A DNA stretch of 11,238 bases from Holosporales bacterium (GTDB taxonomy: Bacteria; Pseudomonadota; Alphaproteobacteria; RUG11792): positions 1-11,238 of the forward strand of contig JAITIT010000065.1 of NCBI GenBank assembly GCA_031279295.1, in the 5' to 3' direction. A program made the position numbers and the translations under genes. A model generated the notes under the pieces. It made no database searches, was not told the origin of the DNA, and was given only the letters and a program-made list of their open reading frames with translations. Shown piece by piece: positions 1-6,228 of the stretch. Every line of letters begins with the position of its first letter. The stretch's first letter is position 1.

Positions 1-337
1 TGGCCACTGCTGCGCTTCGGCTGTTCGTGTCGCTTGTACTGCGCCGTCCCATAGTCCCGGTACCTCAGGCTCGACCGCGGTTGTGCGCGTCTGTACTCTA
101 CGTGTTTCGGTGAGTGGGGATCGCCCTCCACCCGTTCGTGGCGCTCTTGCGGTGCTGCCCTGCAGCTCCGGTGCCCCTGTGGATGCGAGTTGTGCCTCCT
201 CGGCTTGCGGTGGCCACTGCTGCGCTTCCGCTGTTTGTAGTGCCTGTGCTGTGCCGCCCTGCCGCCACGGTACCTCAGGCTCGACCGCGGTTGTGCGCGT
301 CTGTACTCTACGTGTTCCGGTGAGTGGGGATCGCCCT
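1..337. repeat. 210-bp in-frame tandem repeat, about 1.6 copies visible
   Basis: Bases 1-127 match 211-337 at an exact offset of 210 with no indel. My base-by-base comparison finds 15 differences in the first 60 positions but only 1 in the next 67 (61-127 against 271-337). The period is divisible by three, so both copies keep the minus-strand reading frame and encode a 70-residue protein repeat. The array enters from beyond the left edge, so its copy number is unknown. The repeat is clearly more GC-rich than the rest of the window. Confidence 0.93.
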
Positions 338-675
338 TCCCCGGCTGCTGCCTCTCCCTTTCCTCCTACTATTATAACTCCCCGCTTGTCCTTGTAGGGG
401 CTTAGTCCCGGTCTGCTATCGTGGGACCATTCGCGGAACTCGCCGGGATCTGCTCCTTGTGGATTTACTCCAAGCATTTCATATGCCTTCATATTCACAC
501 ATGCATCCACGTATGTGTTCTTGGTCTCTTGAGTAGCGGTGTCGTCTTGCCACAGACGTAGCGTCTGCCCTCCGTCTCTTGTTGGTGTGTTCCCCTCTCC
601 AGCCTTTGCTTCCATCCTCACGGTCGCCATCAGTATTGACACCACCGTTAATGTTGCTATTCTTCTCCTACTCAT
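1..675 (-). CDS. Exported tandem-repeat protein, 5' part (C-terminus beyond left edge)
   Basis: Reading the minus strand in codons aligned to base 1, there is no stop from 705 to 1. From the ATG at 673-675 this gives 225 residues and continues past the window edge. Residues 1-26 look like a signal peptide: MSRRR, then a hydrophobic stretch IATLTVVSILMATV, with possible cleavage after AKA. Residues about 27-114 are a unique hydrophilic domain. From about residue 115 a 70-residue repeat begins, starting RSPLT and including RRVQTRTTAVEPEVP and TAEAQQWP; a second copy continues off the edge. The composition (A, T, E, Q, R, G rich, almost no Cys) is far more protein-like than the Cys-rich plus-strand readings. 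A purine-rich AAGAAG precedes the ATG, and a near-consensus promoter lies 33 nt upstream. I do not recognise the protein with certainty. Its style recalls Anaplasma repeat-bearing surface or appendage-associated proteins, which is inference. Confidence 0.72.
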   Translation of the reverse strand, partial: MSRRRIATLTVVSILMATVRMEAKAGEGNTPTRDGGQTLRLWQDDTATQETKNTYVDACVNMKAYEMLGVNPQGADPGEFREWSHDSRPGLSPYKDKRGVIIVGGKGEAAAGEGRSPLTGTRRVQTRTTAVEPEVPWRQGGTAQALQTAEAQQWPPQAEEAQLASTGAPELQGSTARAPRTGGGRSPLTETRRVQTRTTAVEPEVPGLWDGAVQATRTAEAQQWP

Positions 676-707
676 CTTCTTCTTTTTACAACAGTCACAC
701 AAGCCTC

Positions 708-736
708 ATGATACTACGCTGGATTCTATGTGTCAA
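708..736 (-). promoter_or_regulatory. Near-consensus sigma-70 promoter of the repeat-protein gene
   Basis: On the minus strand a perfect -35 box TTGACA (731-736) is followed by a 17-nt spacer and TATCAT (708-713), five of six matches to the -10 consensus. A transcript would start near 701, about 25 nt before the ATG at 675. Finding this exactly in front of the minus-strand reading frame independently supports that gene. Confidence 0.65.
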
Positions 737-811
737 TGCATATGACCTTATTGAAGAAGGGCATCAGTGACCCCCCTCGATATGGATTTCACTTGCAATC
801 ACATGCTGGAA

Positions 812-841
812 TGTACATCATGCTGTGGTATCATGTAGAAT
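812..841 (+). promoter_or_regulatory. Possible promoter for pntAB-pntB
   Basis: TGTACA (812-817, four of six matches to TTGACA) is followed after 18 nt by TAGAAT (836-841, five of six matches to TATAAT). A start near 848 would leave a leader of about 40 nt before the ATG at 887. It would also make the upstream TTG at 848 an unlikely start codon. The remaining intergenic sequence (676-886) shows nothing else I can name. Confidence 0.35.
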
Positions 842-886
842 ATTTTTTTGCTTGTACACAGTGCTGCATCTACTTATTGGTGTGAG

Positions 887-1207
887 ATGATTAACGTGGA
901 AATGGTGACCATTTTTATCCTGGCATGTTTCGTTGGATATTACGTGGTTCTGAGAGTTACTCCTGCGTTGCATGCCCCACTCATGTCAGTTACAAATGCC
1001 ATATCGAGTGTAATCGTTATGGTAGCGCTAGATGCCGTGCTAGTTGGCCTCTATGAAATTGAAAGGCACGGGGGAGCGTCTGTATGGTTCGGGATATTCG
1101 CCATACTCCTAGCTACTGCGAACATCGTCGGAGGCTTTATGCTTACCAGGAGAATGCTCTCGATGTTTGCCGGTAAGAAGAAACATGTTACGGAGAAGCG
1201 GCAATGA
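887..1207 (+). CDS. pntAB: NAD(P) transhydrogenase subunit alpha, membrane part (PntAB / alpha-2)
   Basis: This 106-residue hydrophobic protein is the membrane part of the alpha subunit of proton-translocating transhydrogenase, which couples hydride transfer between NADH and NADP+ to proton movement across the inner membrane. The family signature is clear in FILACFVGYYVVLRVTPALH and APLMSVTNAISSVIVMVAL, followed by a third helix at FGIFAILLATANIVGGFMLTRRML. The frame is open back to a TTG at 848, but the homologous part begins near MINVEMVTIFIL, so I chose the ATG at 887; the ATG at 902 is also possible. Its stop overlaps the pntB start as ATGA, implying translational coupling. The NAD-binding alpha-1 gene (pntAA), often adjacent in alphaproteobacteria, is not next to it here. 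Confidence 0.9.
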   Translation: MINVEMVTIFILACFVGYYVVLRVTPALHAPLMSVTNAISSVIVMVALDAVLVGLYEIERHGGASVWFGIFAILLATANIVGGFMLTRRMLSMFAGKKKHVTEKRQ

Positions 1208-2640
1208 CGCAAGCTCTCTCGAGCTACATCCCTGCTCTTACGGTTGCCGCAAGCATCTTCTTTATCTGCACGTTGCGTGGATTATCAATGGCCGCTACAT
1301 CTAGCAAGGGTAATTTGTGTGGAATGATTGGGATGGTCATAGCGATTGCATGCCCGTTCTTACAGCGCATATTCCTGTCTTCACAGAACGATATAAGCTG
1401 GCAAATACTGGTGCCGCTAACTGTCATGGGAGTGGGGGGAATTATCGGGCTGTGTATAGTAAAGAAAATTGGCATGGCTGCACTGCCGCAGTTGGTAGCT
1501 GCATTTCACAGCCTAGTTGGACTAGCAGCAGTTTTTATAGCTTGTGCTGTTTTCTCAGCTCCTGATGTTTTTGGAATTGTAGGGTCTCACCTGGACAACA
1601 TACCCACATCAAATGCAGTAGAGATGTCTATCGGTGCTGCAATCGGAGCAATTACCTTTACTGGATCAGTAGTGGCCTTCGGGAAGTTGCAGGGCTTCAT
1701 ATCTGGGAAGCCCCTGCGTTACCGAGGACAATATATAGTCAATTTGTTCATAGCCATCGTGATAGCGGTTGCCATTGTCATGTTCGTAATCAACCAGGAG
1801 GCATGGATATTTTGTACAGTTGTACTTCTGTCTCTTATTATCGGATATCTACTGATAATGCCGATCGGTGGAGCCGATATGCCGGTCATAGTATCGATGC
1901 TCAATTCGTACTCTGGCTGGACAGCTGCTGGTATTGGGTTCACGCTCGAAAACAATTTACTCATCATCGTGGGAGCGTTAGTTGGAACATCAGGAGCGAT
2001 CCTAAGCAACATTATGTGTAAGGGAATGAACAGGTCACTCATTAGCATCGTGTTGGGAGGATTGAGTAGAGGAAGCGAGCAGGCTGTATCATCAAACTCA
2101 GGCGAACGTAAGAACGTGAAGGTCTGTAGTGCTGAAGACGCAGCGTTTATAATCAGCAATGCAAGCTCGGTCGTTGTTGTTCCCGGATATGGAATGGCCG
2201 TTGCACAAGCTCAGCATGCGATTAAGGAACTGGCGGACATTCTTAAGGGAGACGGTACTACAGTGAAGTACGCTATCCACCCGGTAGCCGGAAGAATGCC
2301 TGGACATATGAATGTCTTGCTTGCTGAATCTAACATTCCATATGATGACGTCTTTGAGCTCGATGATATCAACCACGAGTTTGGCGCTACTGATGTTGTG
2401 ATTGTGGTAGGGGCGAATGACATTACCAACCCATCGGCAAAGACTGACTCTACATCGCCCATATATGGAATGCCGGTATTGGATGTGGAAAAAGCACAGA
2501 CTGTCTTATTTGTAAAGAGGTCCATTGGGTCTGGATATGCTGGTATTGACAATCCATTGTTCTACCGGGAAAACACGATGATGATACTTGGAGATGCTAA
2601 GAAGGTCGTGGAGAATATTTTGAAAGCAATGAAAGGATAG
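1204..2640 (+). CDS. pntB: NAD(P) transhydrogenase subunit beta (PntB)
   Basis: This 478-residue beta subunit has a normal length for the family. Residues 1-285 are a multi-helix membrane domain containing the PQLVAAFHSLVGLAA motif, whose His102 corresponds to the conserved membrane histidine of the proton path. LNSYSGWTAAGIGF lies at 233-246. Residues about 300-478 form the NADP(H)-binding domain III, with VVVPGYGMAVAQAQH (323-338), HPVAGRMPGHMNVLLAE (359-375), GANDITNPSA (403-412) and KRSIGSGYAGIDNPLFY (438-454). All these family motifs are intact, so the subunit looks functional. Start ATG at 1204 is preceded by GGAG at 1192-1195 and overlaps the pntAB stop by 4 nt. It ends 40 bp before the convergent gspF stop, and I see no strong terminator between them. 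Confidence 0.97.
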   Translation: MTQALSSYIPALTVAASIFFICTLRGLSMAATSSKGNLCGMIGMVIAIACPFLQRIFLSSQNDISWQILVPLTVMGVGGIIGLCIVKKIGMAALPQLVAAFHSLVGLAAVFIACAVFSAPDVFGIVGSHLDNIPTSNAVEMSIGAAIGAITFTGSVVAFGKLQGFISGKPLRYRGQYIVNLFIAIVIAVAIVMFVINQEAWIFCTVVLLSLIIGYLLIMPIGGADMPVIVSMLNSYSGWTAAGIGFTLENNLLIIVGALVGTSGAILSNIMCKGMNRSLISIVLGGLSRGSEQAVSSNSGERKNVKVCSAEDAAFIISNASSVVVVPGYGMAVAQAQHAIKELADILKGDGTTVKYAIHPVAGRMPGHMNVLLAESNIPYDDVFELDDINHEFGATDVVIVVGANDITNPSAKTDSTSPIYGMPVLDVEKAQTVLFVKRSIGSGYAGIDNPLFYRENTMMILGDAKKVVENILKAMKG

Positions 2641-2680
2641 GGAGGTATTCGGCAAGCTTCTGGAGCTATCCTAGCACCGT

Positions 2681-3844
2681 CTAAAGGCAGAACTCTAGGT
2701 TTGAATATATCGGCATGATCACAGAGCATATGATGGTTATCAGCATTCCTCCAATCACGACAATTGTGATTGGTTGTAGCATGCCGATCGCCTTCTGCGT
2801 CCTATGCATTATCCTCGCCTTCAACATATCAGCTCCGGCTTTGAAGGTTGGCCACAGGTCGCCAGATCTTTCTCCGGCCTCTATTATCGAGAGCTCGTGG
2901 TTGTTGAACAACCTACTCTGTCTTAGGGCATTCGATAAGTTTGATCCTTTCTTCACGAGCGATACGATCTCCAGTACCTTACCTGCATTACCCATACTGG
3001 AGACGTACTCTAAGCCCTCCATCAGGTGGATTTTTTCACGAGTCATCATTCCCATCGCATAGAAAAAATTCATGGCATACATCTCTTTCTTAATCGTCGA
3101 TATCACTGGAACTGCCCTGTACAGCCTCTCCATAATCTTACTGTTTTTTGATGCTAGAAATAACGCGAACCCTAGGATCATAAATCCCATGAATGCTGAT
3201 ACATAGTGCTCAGACAACGTTATACTTACCCTAATGATCACACGTGTTACCAGTGGTAGCTTCGCGCCAACATCAACGAACAATTCAGCGAATTTGGGTA
3301 CCACAGCGATAAGCCAAAATAACATTACGCATACCACGCAACATAGTAGAACAATGGGGTACCGCATGGCATTCTTCACCCTCTTACCAATATCAGCTTT
3401 CGCTTCCATGTATTCTATAATCCCTTCCATGGCATCCGTTAACTTGGAGGTCTTCTCGGAAATTTCTATTGTCTTAACAACGAATGCATCAAAGCAATTG
3501 CTGATCTTGGCGAGCGATGCAGAGAGGGCATAGCCTGATCTGATGCTTGACATGACATACGCTACTATCGCGCGCTCCTCAGCTTTAGCAAACAACCTTG
3601 CCGTAATCTCGAGAGACGTCATCAAGTCCAACCTATTGGATAGCAGTTGCAGTAGGTGTTTTAGGAACTGGATCGTGAACTCATTGCGACATTTACCAAA
3701 CCCAAGGCTTCTCTTCGTAATTGAAATAACAACGAATCCGCCACCTTTAAGTATGGCACGCAGATCACGTTCATCATGCGCTACCTGTTGCCTTTCGATG
3801 ACCTGTCCTCTGCGATCCATAGCCTTGTATGTGTAGATGTTCAC
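2681..3844 (-). CDS. Type II secretion / type IV pilus assembly inner-membrane protein, GspF/PilC family
   Basis: With the chosen GTG start this is a 387-residue protein, typical of GspF/PilC, the inner-membrane platform protein of type II secretion and type IV pilus machines. It opens with the family-like MNIYTYKAMDRRGQVIE. A first T2SSF domain spans about 55-180 and a second about 258-378, the latter with the hallmark GERSGDL (324-330). Membrane helices lie near 163-183, 215-232 and 356-380, the standard topology. In the first domain the equivalent GE-x-SG position reads ISEKTSKL, so only the second copy keeps the motif. The frame is open to an ATG at 3904 (20 more residues). I prefer the GTG at 3842-3844 because GGGAGG sits 7 nt upstream and homology starts there. 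No other secretion gene is nearby, so its partners, if any, are elsewhere. Confidence 0.88.
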   Translation of the reverse strand: MNIYTYKAMDRRGQVIERQQVAHDERDLRAILKGGGFVVISITKRSLGFGKCRNEFTIQFLKHLLQLLSNRLDLMTSLEITARLFAKAEERAIVAYVMSSIRSGYALSASLAKISNCFDAFVVKTIEISEKTSKLTDAMEGIIEYMEAKADIGKRVKNAMRYPIVLLCCVVCVMLFWLIAVVPKFAELFVDVGAKLPLVTRVIIRVSITLSEHYVSAFMGFMILGFALFLASKNSKIMERLYRAVPVISTIKKEMYAMNFFYAMGMMTREKIHLMEGLEYVSSMGNAGKVLEIVSLVKKGSNLSNALRQSRLFNNHELSIIEAGERSGDLWPTFKAGADMLKARIMHRTQKAIGMLQPITIVVIGGMLITIICSVIMPIYSNLEFCL

Positions 3845-3857
3845 AGCGTTTCCTCCC
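3842..3857 (-). promoter_or_regulatory. Strong Shine-Dalgarno that decides the gspF start
   Basis: On the minus strand GGGAGG (3852-3857) is followed by the 7-nt spacer AAACGCT and GTG (3842-3844). The longer candidates (ATG at 3857-3859 and ATG at 3902-3904) lack a well-placed ribosome binding site. A GTG at 3881-3883 also has a GGGAGG upstream, so it remains an alternative. Confidence 0.55.
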
Positions 3858-3985
3858 ATAGTGGTACGTTCATGATGTATCACTAATTCAAGCCTCCCAC
3901 ACATGACGTCAATTAGTCAGCAATTATTTTTTGCATCCACTCATGGAATCGTGTAACAATTTTAGTATCGGTTATTTGGGGACAT

Positions 3986-4756
3986 ATGATTGATATGGGA
4001 CGGCTGCTTACTACACTTCTGACCTTCGCTATCCCATACGTTGCTACAAGCAGGTACGCGACGGTAGCGGGAAGCTCTCCGGCTGTCGATATCAATAAAT
4101 CCATAGTTGACTACTCTAACGCTGCAAGGGAAATTTCCAAGCGACAGATAGGACCTGAAGATGAGACAAAGCTCGTCAGCGCAATCATGTCAATTTTAGA
4201 TGCGATAAAGAAGCTACTCAACGCCAGTAAAATTGAGCTGCGATATCAGGATGGAGCAGCGTTCCCGGATACAGCAAAGCACACTGGCAGCGAATCGGTT
4301 AGCAAGTTGATGGCACGACTCATTGCGGCCATCCACAGCATGTACGGAATCCTCACTCCAGAGCTCATAACTACCATTGTAAGGAAGTCGCCACTAGAGT
4401 TTGTACCTCTCCTGAAAGAGCTCCATATGTTCTCGCGGTTCGTCACAGCGAATACGCAGGATTATGGCCATGGGGTCCTTACTCAGAAAATTGGCGAAAT
4501 GCTTGTAGTCTATATAAGCTATGAAGCCATCAATAGAATAGCGAAACCCATAATACTGGAGATGCTACACAGAGGTGTGGACAGCGTGTACAAGATATCA
4601 AGGATAATCACCGCGCTATGTAAAGCCGACAGAGAACAAGATCCTGAGACAATCGTGAATACCACTGTGAAGGACATGAAGAGGAATCTAGCTGACGACT
4701 TAAGGATTCCGATTGTCGCATCAGAAGTACTGTCAAAGGTTCCGGAGGATCAATGA
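3986..4756 (+). CDS. Exported protein of unknown function, first of a coupled pair
   Basis: I do not recognise this 256-residue protein. Its N-terminus (MIDMGRLL, then a hydrophobic TTLLTFAIPYVATS stretch) looks like a signal peptide, with possible cleavage near VAG (residues 27-29). The mature part appears almost entirely alpha-helical and has no obvious catalytic motif. It includes a helix-prone segment rich in charged residues (about 45-85) and a more hydrophobic middle region (about 165-205), and it ends with SKVPEDQ. The start is supported by TTGGGGACAT just before the ATG; an in-frame ATG at 3995 is an alternative. The gene is divergent from gspF (141 bp between chosen starts), and its stop overlaps the next gene's start as ATGA. 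A periplasmic, outer-membrane or secreted role is inference from the signal peptide. Confidence 0.8.
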   Translation: MIDMGRLLTTLLTFAIPYVATSRYATVAGSSPAVDINKSIVDYSNAAREISKRQIGPEDETKLVSAIMSILDAIKKLLNASKIELRYQDGAAFPDTAKHTGSESVSKLMARLIAAIHSMYGILTPELITTIVRKSPLEFVPLLKELHMFSRFVTANTQDYGHGVLTQKIGEMLVVYISYEAINRIAKPIILEMLHRGVDSVYKISRIITALCKADREQDPETIVNTTVKDMKRNLADDLRIPIVASEVLSKVPEDQ

Positions 4757-5457
4757 AAAGGCTCTACTGCGCATTAGTCTCCTTGGTCACCCTCATGACA
4801 TTTAGCACTGAAATACTGAGCACAGGATTCAACGCTGCACGTGCAAAGTGTAACGAACTCCTGGAACGAGAGCGCAGGGAGAAAGATCCCCAAAAGAAGC
4901 AGCAGCTGGCAGCCGAGATACAGCTGTATGCTCGGATACTAACAGGCGTCGTAGATAGTATCGGCTTCGCGTCAGTCAATCTTGTAAAACCATTTTGCGA
5001 GTTGTTGCAAGTCGAGGCACAGAAGGTTAGAGATTCCAGTAAAGACCAGTCAGATCCGAAGGCAACTCTCAAGGCGAAGCGCGATGCCAATCGGCTCGAA
5101 GTGAGCGCGAAGTTCCTGACGATGTGCGCAACACTACACGATGCCTTGAATAAGGATCAGGAACTACTCTCTATCATAGTCAGTAGGATCCCGGAGGATG
5201 TGCAACACATAGCAAGAGAGATAACGACAATGCTGCATATCGCGGAGATGATCATCAAAAACCCAACCGACATCGAGTTACCAGTCAATAAGATGATAGA
5301 GCTATCCTCCTCTGCTGATGATGGAACCTACCTACTCTCCCGCACCATGACTTGTCTCATGTCGCAGCCTACAAATGAAACCATAGATATCAAAATGCTC
5401 TTGTCGCATCCAGGCTTCCCCGGTGAAGGTGAGCGTACGTATCTACCGATATGGTAA
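4753..5457 (+). CDS. Exported protein of unknown function, second of a coupled pair
   Basis: I do not recognise this 234-residue protein. MKRLYCALVSLVTLMTFSTE is a convincing signal-peptide n- and h-region. Next comes a strongly charged, coiled-coil-prone stretch (about residues 30-62: ELLERERREKDPQKKQQLAA), then further predicted helices and a Lys/Asp-rich linker (about 93-115). The last 25 residues are Gly/Pro-rich and end in TYLPIW. Three cysteines fall in the mature part before residue 130 and one near residue 200. The start is secure: CGGAGG ends 4 nt before the ATG, and the ATGA overlap couples it to the gene before. Both products are exported, helical and of similar size, so they may act together or be distant paralogues; I could not align them convincingly by eye. 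Confidence 0.8.
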   Translation: MKRLYCALVSLVTLMTFSTEILSTGFNAARAKCNELLERERREKDPQKKQQLAAEIQLYARILTGVVDSIGFASVNLVKPFCELLQVEAQKVRDSSKDQSDPKATLKAKRDANRLEVSAKFLTMCATLHDALNKDQELLSIIVSRIPEDVQHIAREITTMLHIAEMIIKNPTDIELPVNKMIELSSSADDGTYLLSRTMTCLMSQPTNETIDIKMLLSHPGFPGEGERTYLPIW

Positions 5458-5459
5458 GA

Positions 5460-5487
5460 TTTATGAATGTCTTTGGACATGAATAAA
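5460..5487 (+). terminator. Hairpin just after the exported-protein pair, possible terminator
   Basis: Starting three bases after the stop at 5457, TTTAT-GA-ATGTC-TTTG-GACAT-GA-ATAAA can form two 5-bp stems separated by a symmetric GA/GA internal loop (tandem G-A pairs are stable) with a TTTG loop. It is AT-rich and has no long U tract after it, so it may be a weak terminator or an mRNA 3'-end stabiliser. The rest of the 167-bp convergent gap (5458-5624) shows nothing else convincing. Confidence 0.25.
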
Positions 5488-5624
5488 GACGCGAGCAAAC
5501 AGAGATACACGTAACAAAACCTATAGAAAGCCAGATCACATCTACCGGTGCTGGCTCGACTACTCAGTGGCTAATACCAGTTCCAACTCAACCCCGGGAA
5601 GCAATGGCACGCTAGTAAGCATAG

Positions 5625-6095
5625 CTATGAGCAATCGATCGGAATGCCAACTTCGTTTTTATACTCGTTAGCGAGGATAAACGACTTCACACTAGCAACG
5701 ATAGAGCACGCCTGAATTTCATCTTTTATCACCCTGTTGTACTCGTCCAAATCCTTGGCAACGATCGTCAAGATGAAGCACTCTCCTCCGACTGTGGAGA
5801 AGCAAGACCTTATGTTTTTTGAATTCTCAACGATACCAACAAAATGCTTCACCCACTTCAAGGATTGAGACGTGATCGACACGAGACAGATAGCAAGGAT
5901 TTTGTATCCAAGCATCTCGCGATTTATCTCCGCACGGTACCCGGCTATAATATTGGCCTCCTCCAGACATTTCAGTCGTCTCAGACACGGCGGTGCAGAT
6001 ATTCCCACCCTTTCAGAAAGCTCGATGTTAGTCATCCTTCCATTCTTTTGAATGGTTGCCAAGATCATCCTATCGATAGTATCTAATCTAGCCAT
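5625..6095 (-). CDS. Lrp/AsnC family transcriptional regulator
   Basis: At 156 residues this matches the usual length of the Lrp/AsnC family, DNA-binding regulators that form dimers or octamers and often sense amino acids. Residues 1-60 are the helix-turn-helix domain, with LDTIDRMILATIQKNGRMTN, then IELSERVGISAPPCLRRLKCLEE, matching the family pattern D-x-x-I/L...L-x-x-x-G-R...E-L-A-x-x-V-G-x-S-x-x-x-x-x-x-R-x-x-x-L-E. Residues 65-150 correspond to the ligand-binding RAM domain: a central strand around CFSTVGGECFILTIVAKDLDEY and a C-terminal segment ending in the usual short tail. The start at 6095 is preceded by AGGG about 9 nt upstream. It lies 133 bp downstream of holB on the same strand, far enough for its own promoter. 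An AT-rich inverted repeat in that gap may be an autoregulatory site. The ligand and regulon cannot be read from sequence. Confidence 0.93.
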   Translation of the reverse strand: MARLDTIDRMILATIQKNGRMTNIELSERVGISAPPCLRRLKCLEEANIIAGYRAEINREMLGYKILAICLVSITSQSLKWVKHFVGIVENSKNIRSCFSTVGGECFILTIVAKDLDEYNRVIKDEIQACSIVASVKSFILANEYKNEVGIPIDCS

Positions 6096-6141
6096 TAATT
6101 TTTCCCTAAAGAATCATTGCTATTACCTGACGCATTGATAC

Positions 6142-6162
6142 AATTAATCATATCCTAATTAA
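6142..6162. promoter_or_regulatory. AT-rich inverted repeat upstream of the Lrp-family gene
   Basis: TTAAT (6144-6148) and ATTAA (6158-6162) face each other across 9 nt. One base further out, AATTA and TAATT also pair, giving an imperfect AT-rich dyad 47 bp upstream of the regulator's start. Lrp-family proteins commonly bind AT-rich dyads in front of their own genes, so this is a plausible operator, but AT-rich symmetry also arises by chance. Confidence 0.22.
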
Positions 6163-6228
6163 AAGACGAAATTCATGCTACGATTTCAACTGGTGTATAT
6201 ATGCTCTGATCTTTGTTCTGGTGAAGAA

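Noticed and set aside
2..397. Plus-strand open frame across the tandem repeat giving a Cys-, Ala- and Ser-rich peptide.
   Set aside because: The composition is implausible (many scattered Cys with no pattern), there is no promoter or ribosome binding site, and the opposite strand has a longer frame with a signal peptide and a strong promoter. It stays open only because the repeat is GC-rich and in phase.
539..770. Two short overlapping plus-strand frames of 63-68 codons.
   Set aside because: They lie opposite the N-terminal part and promoter of the minus-strand gene, have no ribosome binding site and no recognisable protein features.
848..886. TTG at 848 as the start of pntAB, adding 13 residues.
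   Set aside because: The added residues do not match the family, and the TTG falls at the predicted transcription start. The ATG at 887 fits the family N-terminus.
1719..2552. Minus-strand frames of 92-146 codons inside pntB.
   Set aside because: They are antisense shadows of an intact, motif-complete PntB coding sequence.
2641..2680. A bidirectional terminator between the convergent pntB and gspF genes.
   Set aside because: I found no stem of useful length or U tract in these 40 bases.
5458..5624. A possible tRNA or small RNA in the gap between the exported pair and the Lrp-family gene.
   Set aside because: No T-loop GGTTCGA-type motif, no cloverleaf pairing and no promoter-like boxes found by eye; only the hairpin next to 5460 stands out.
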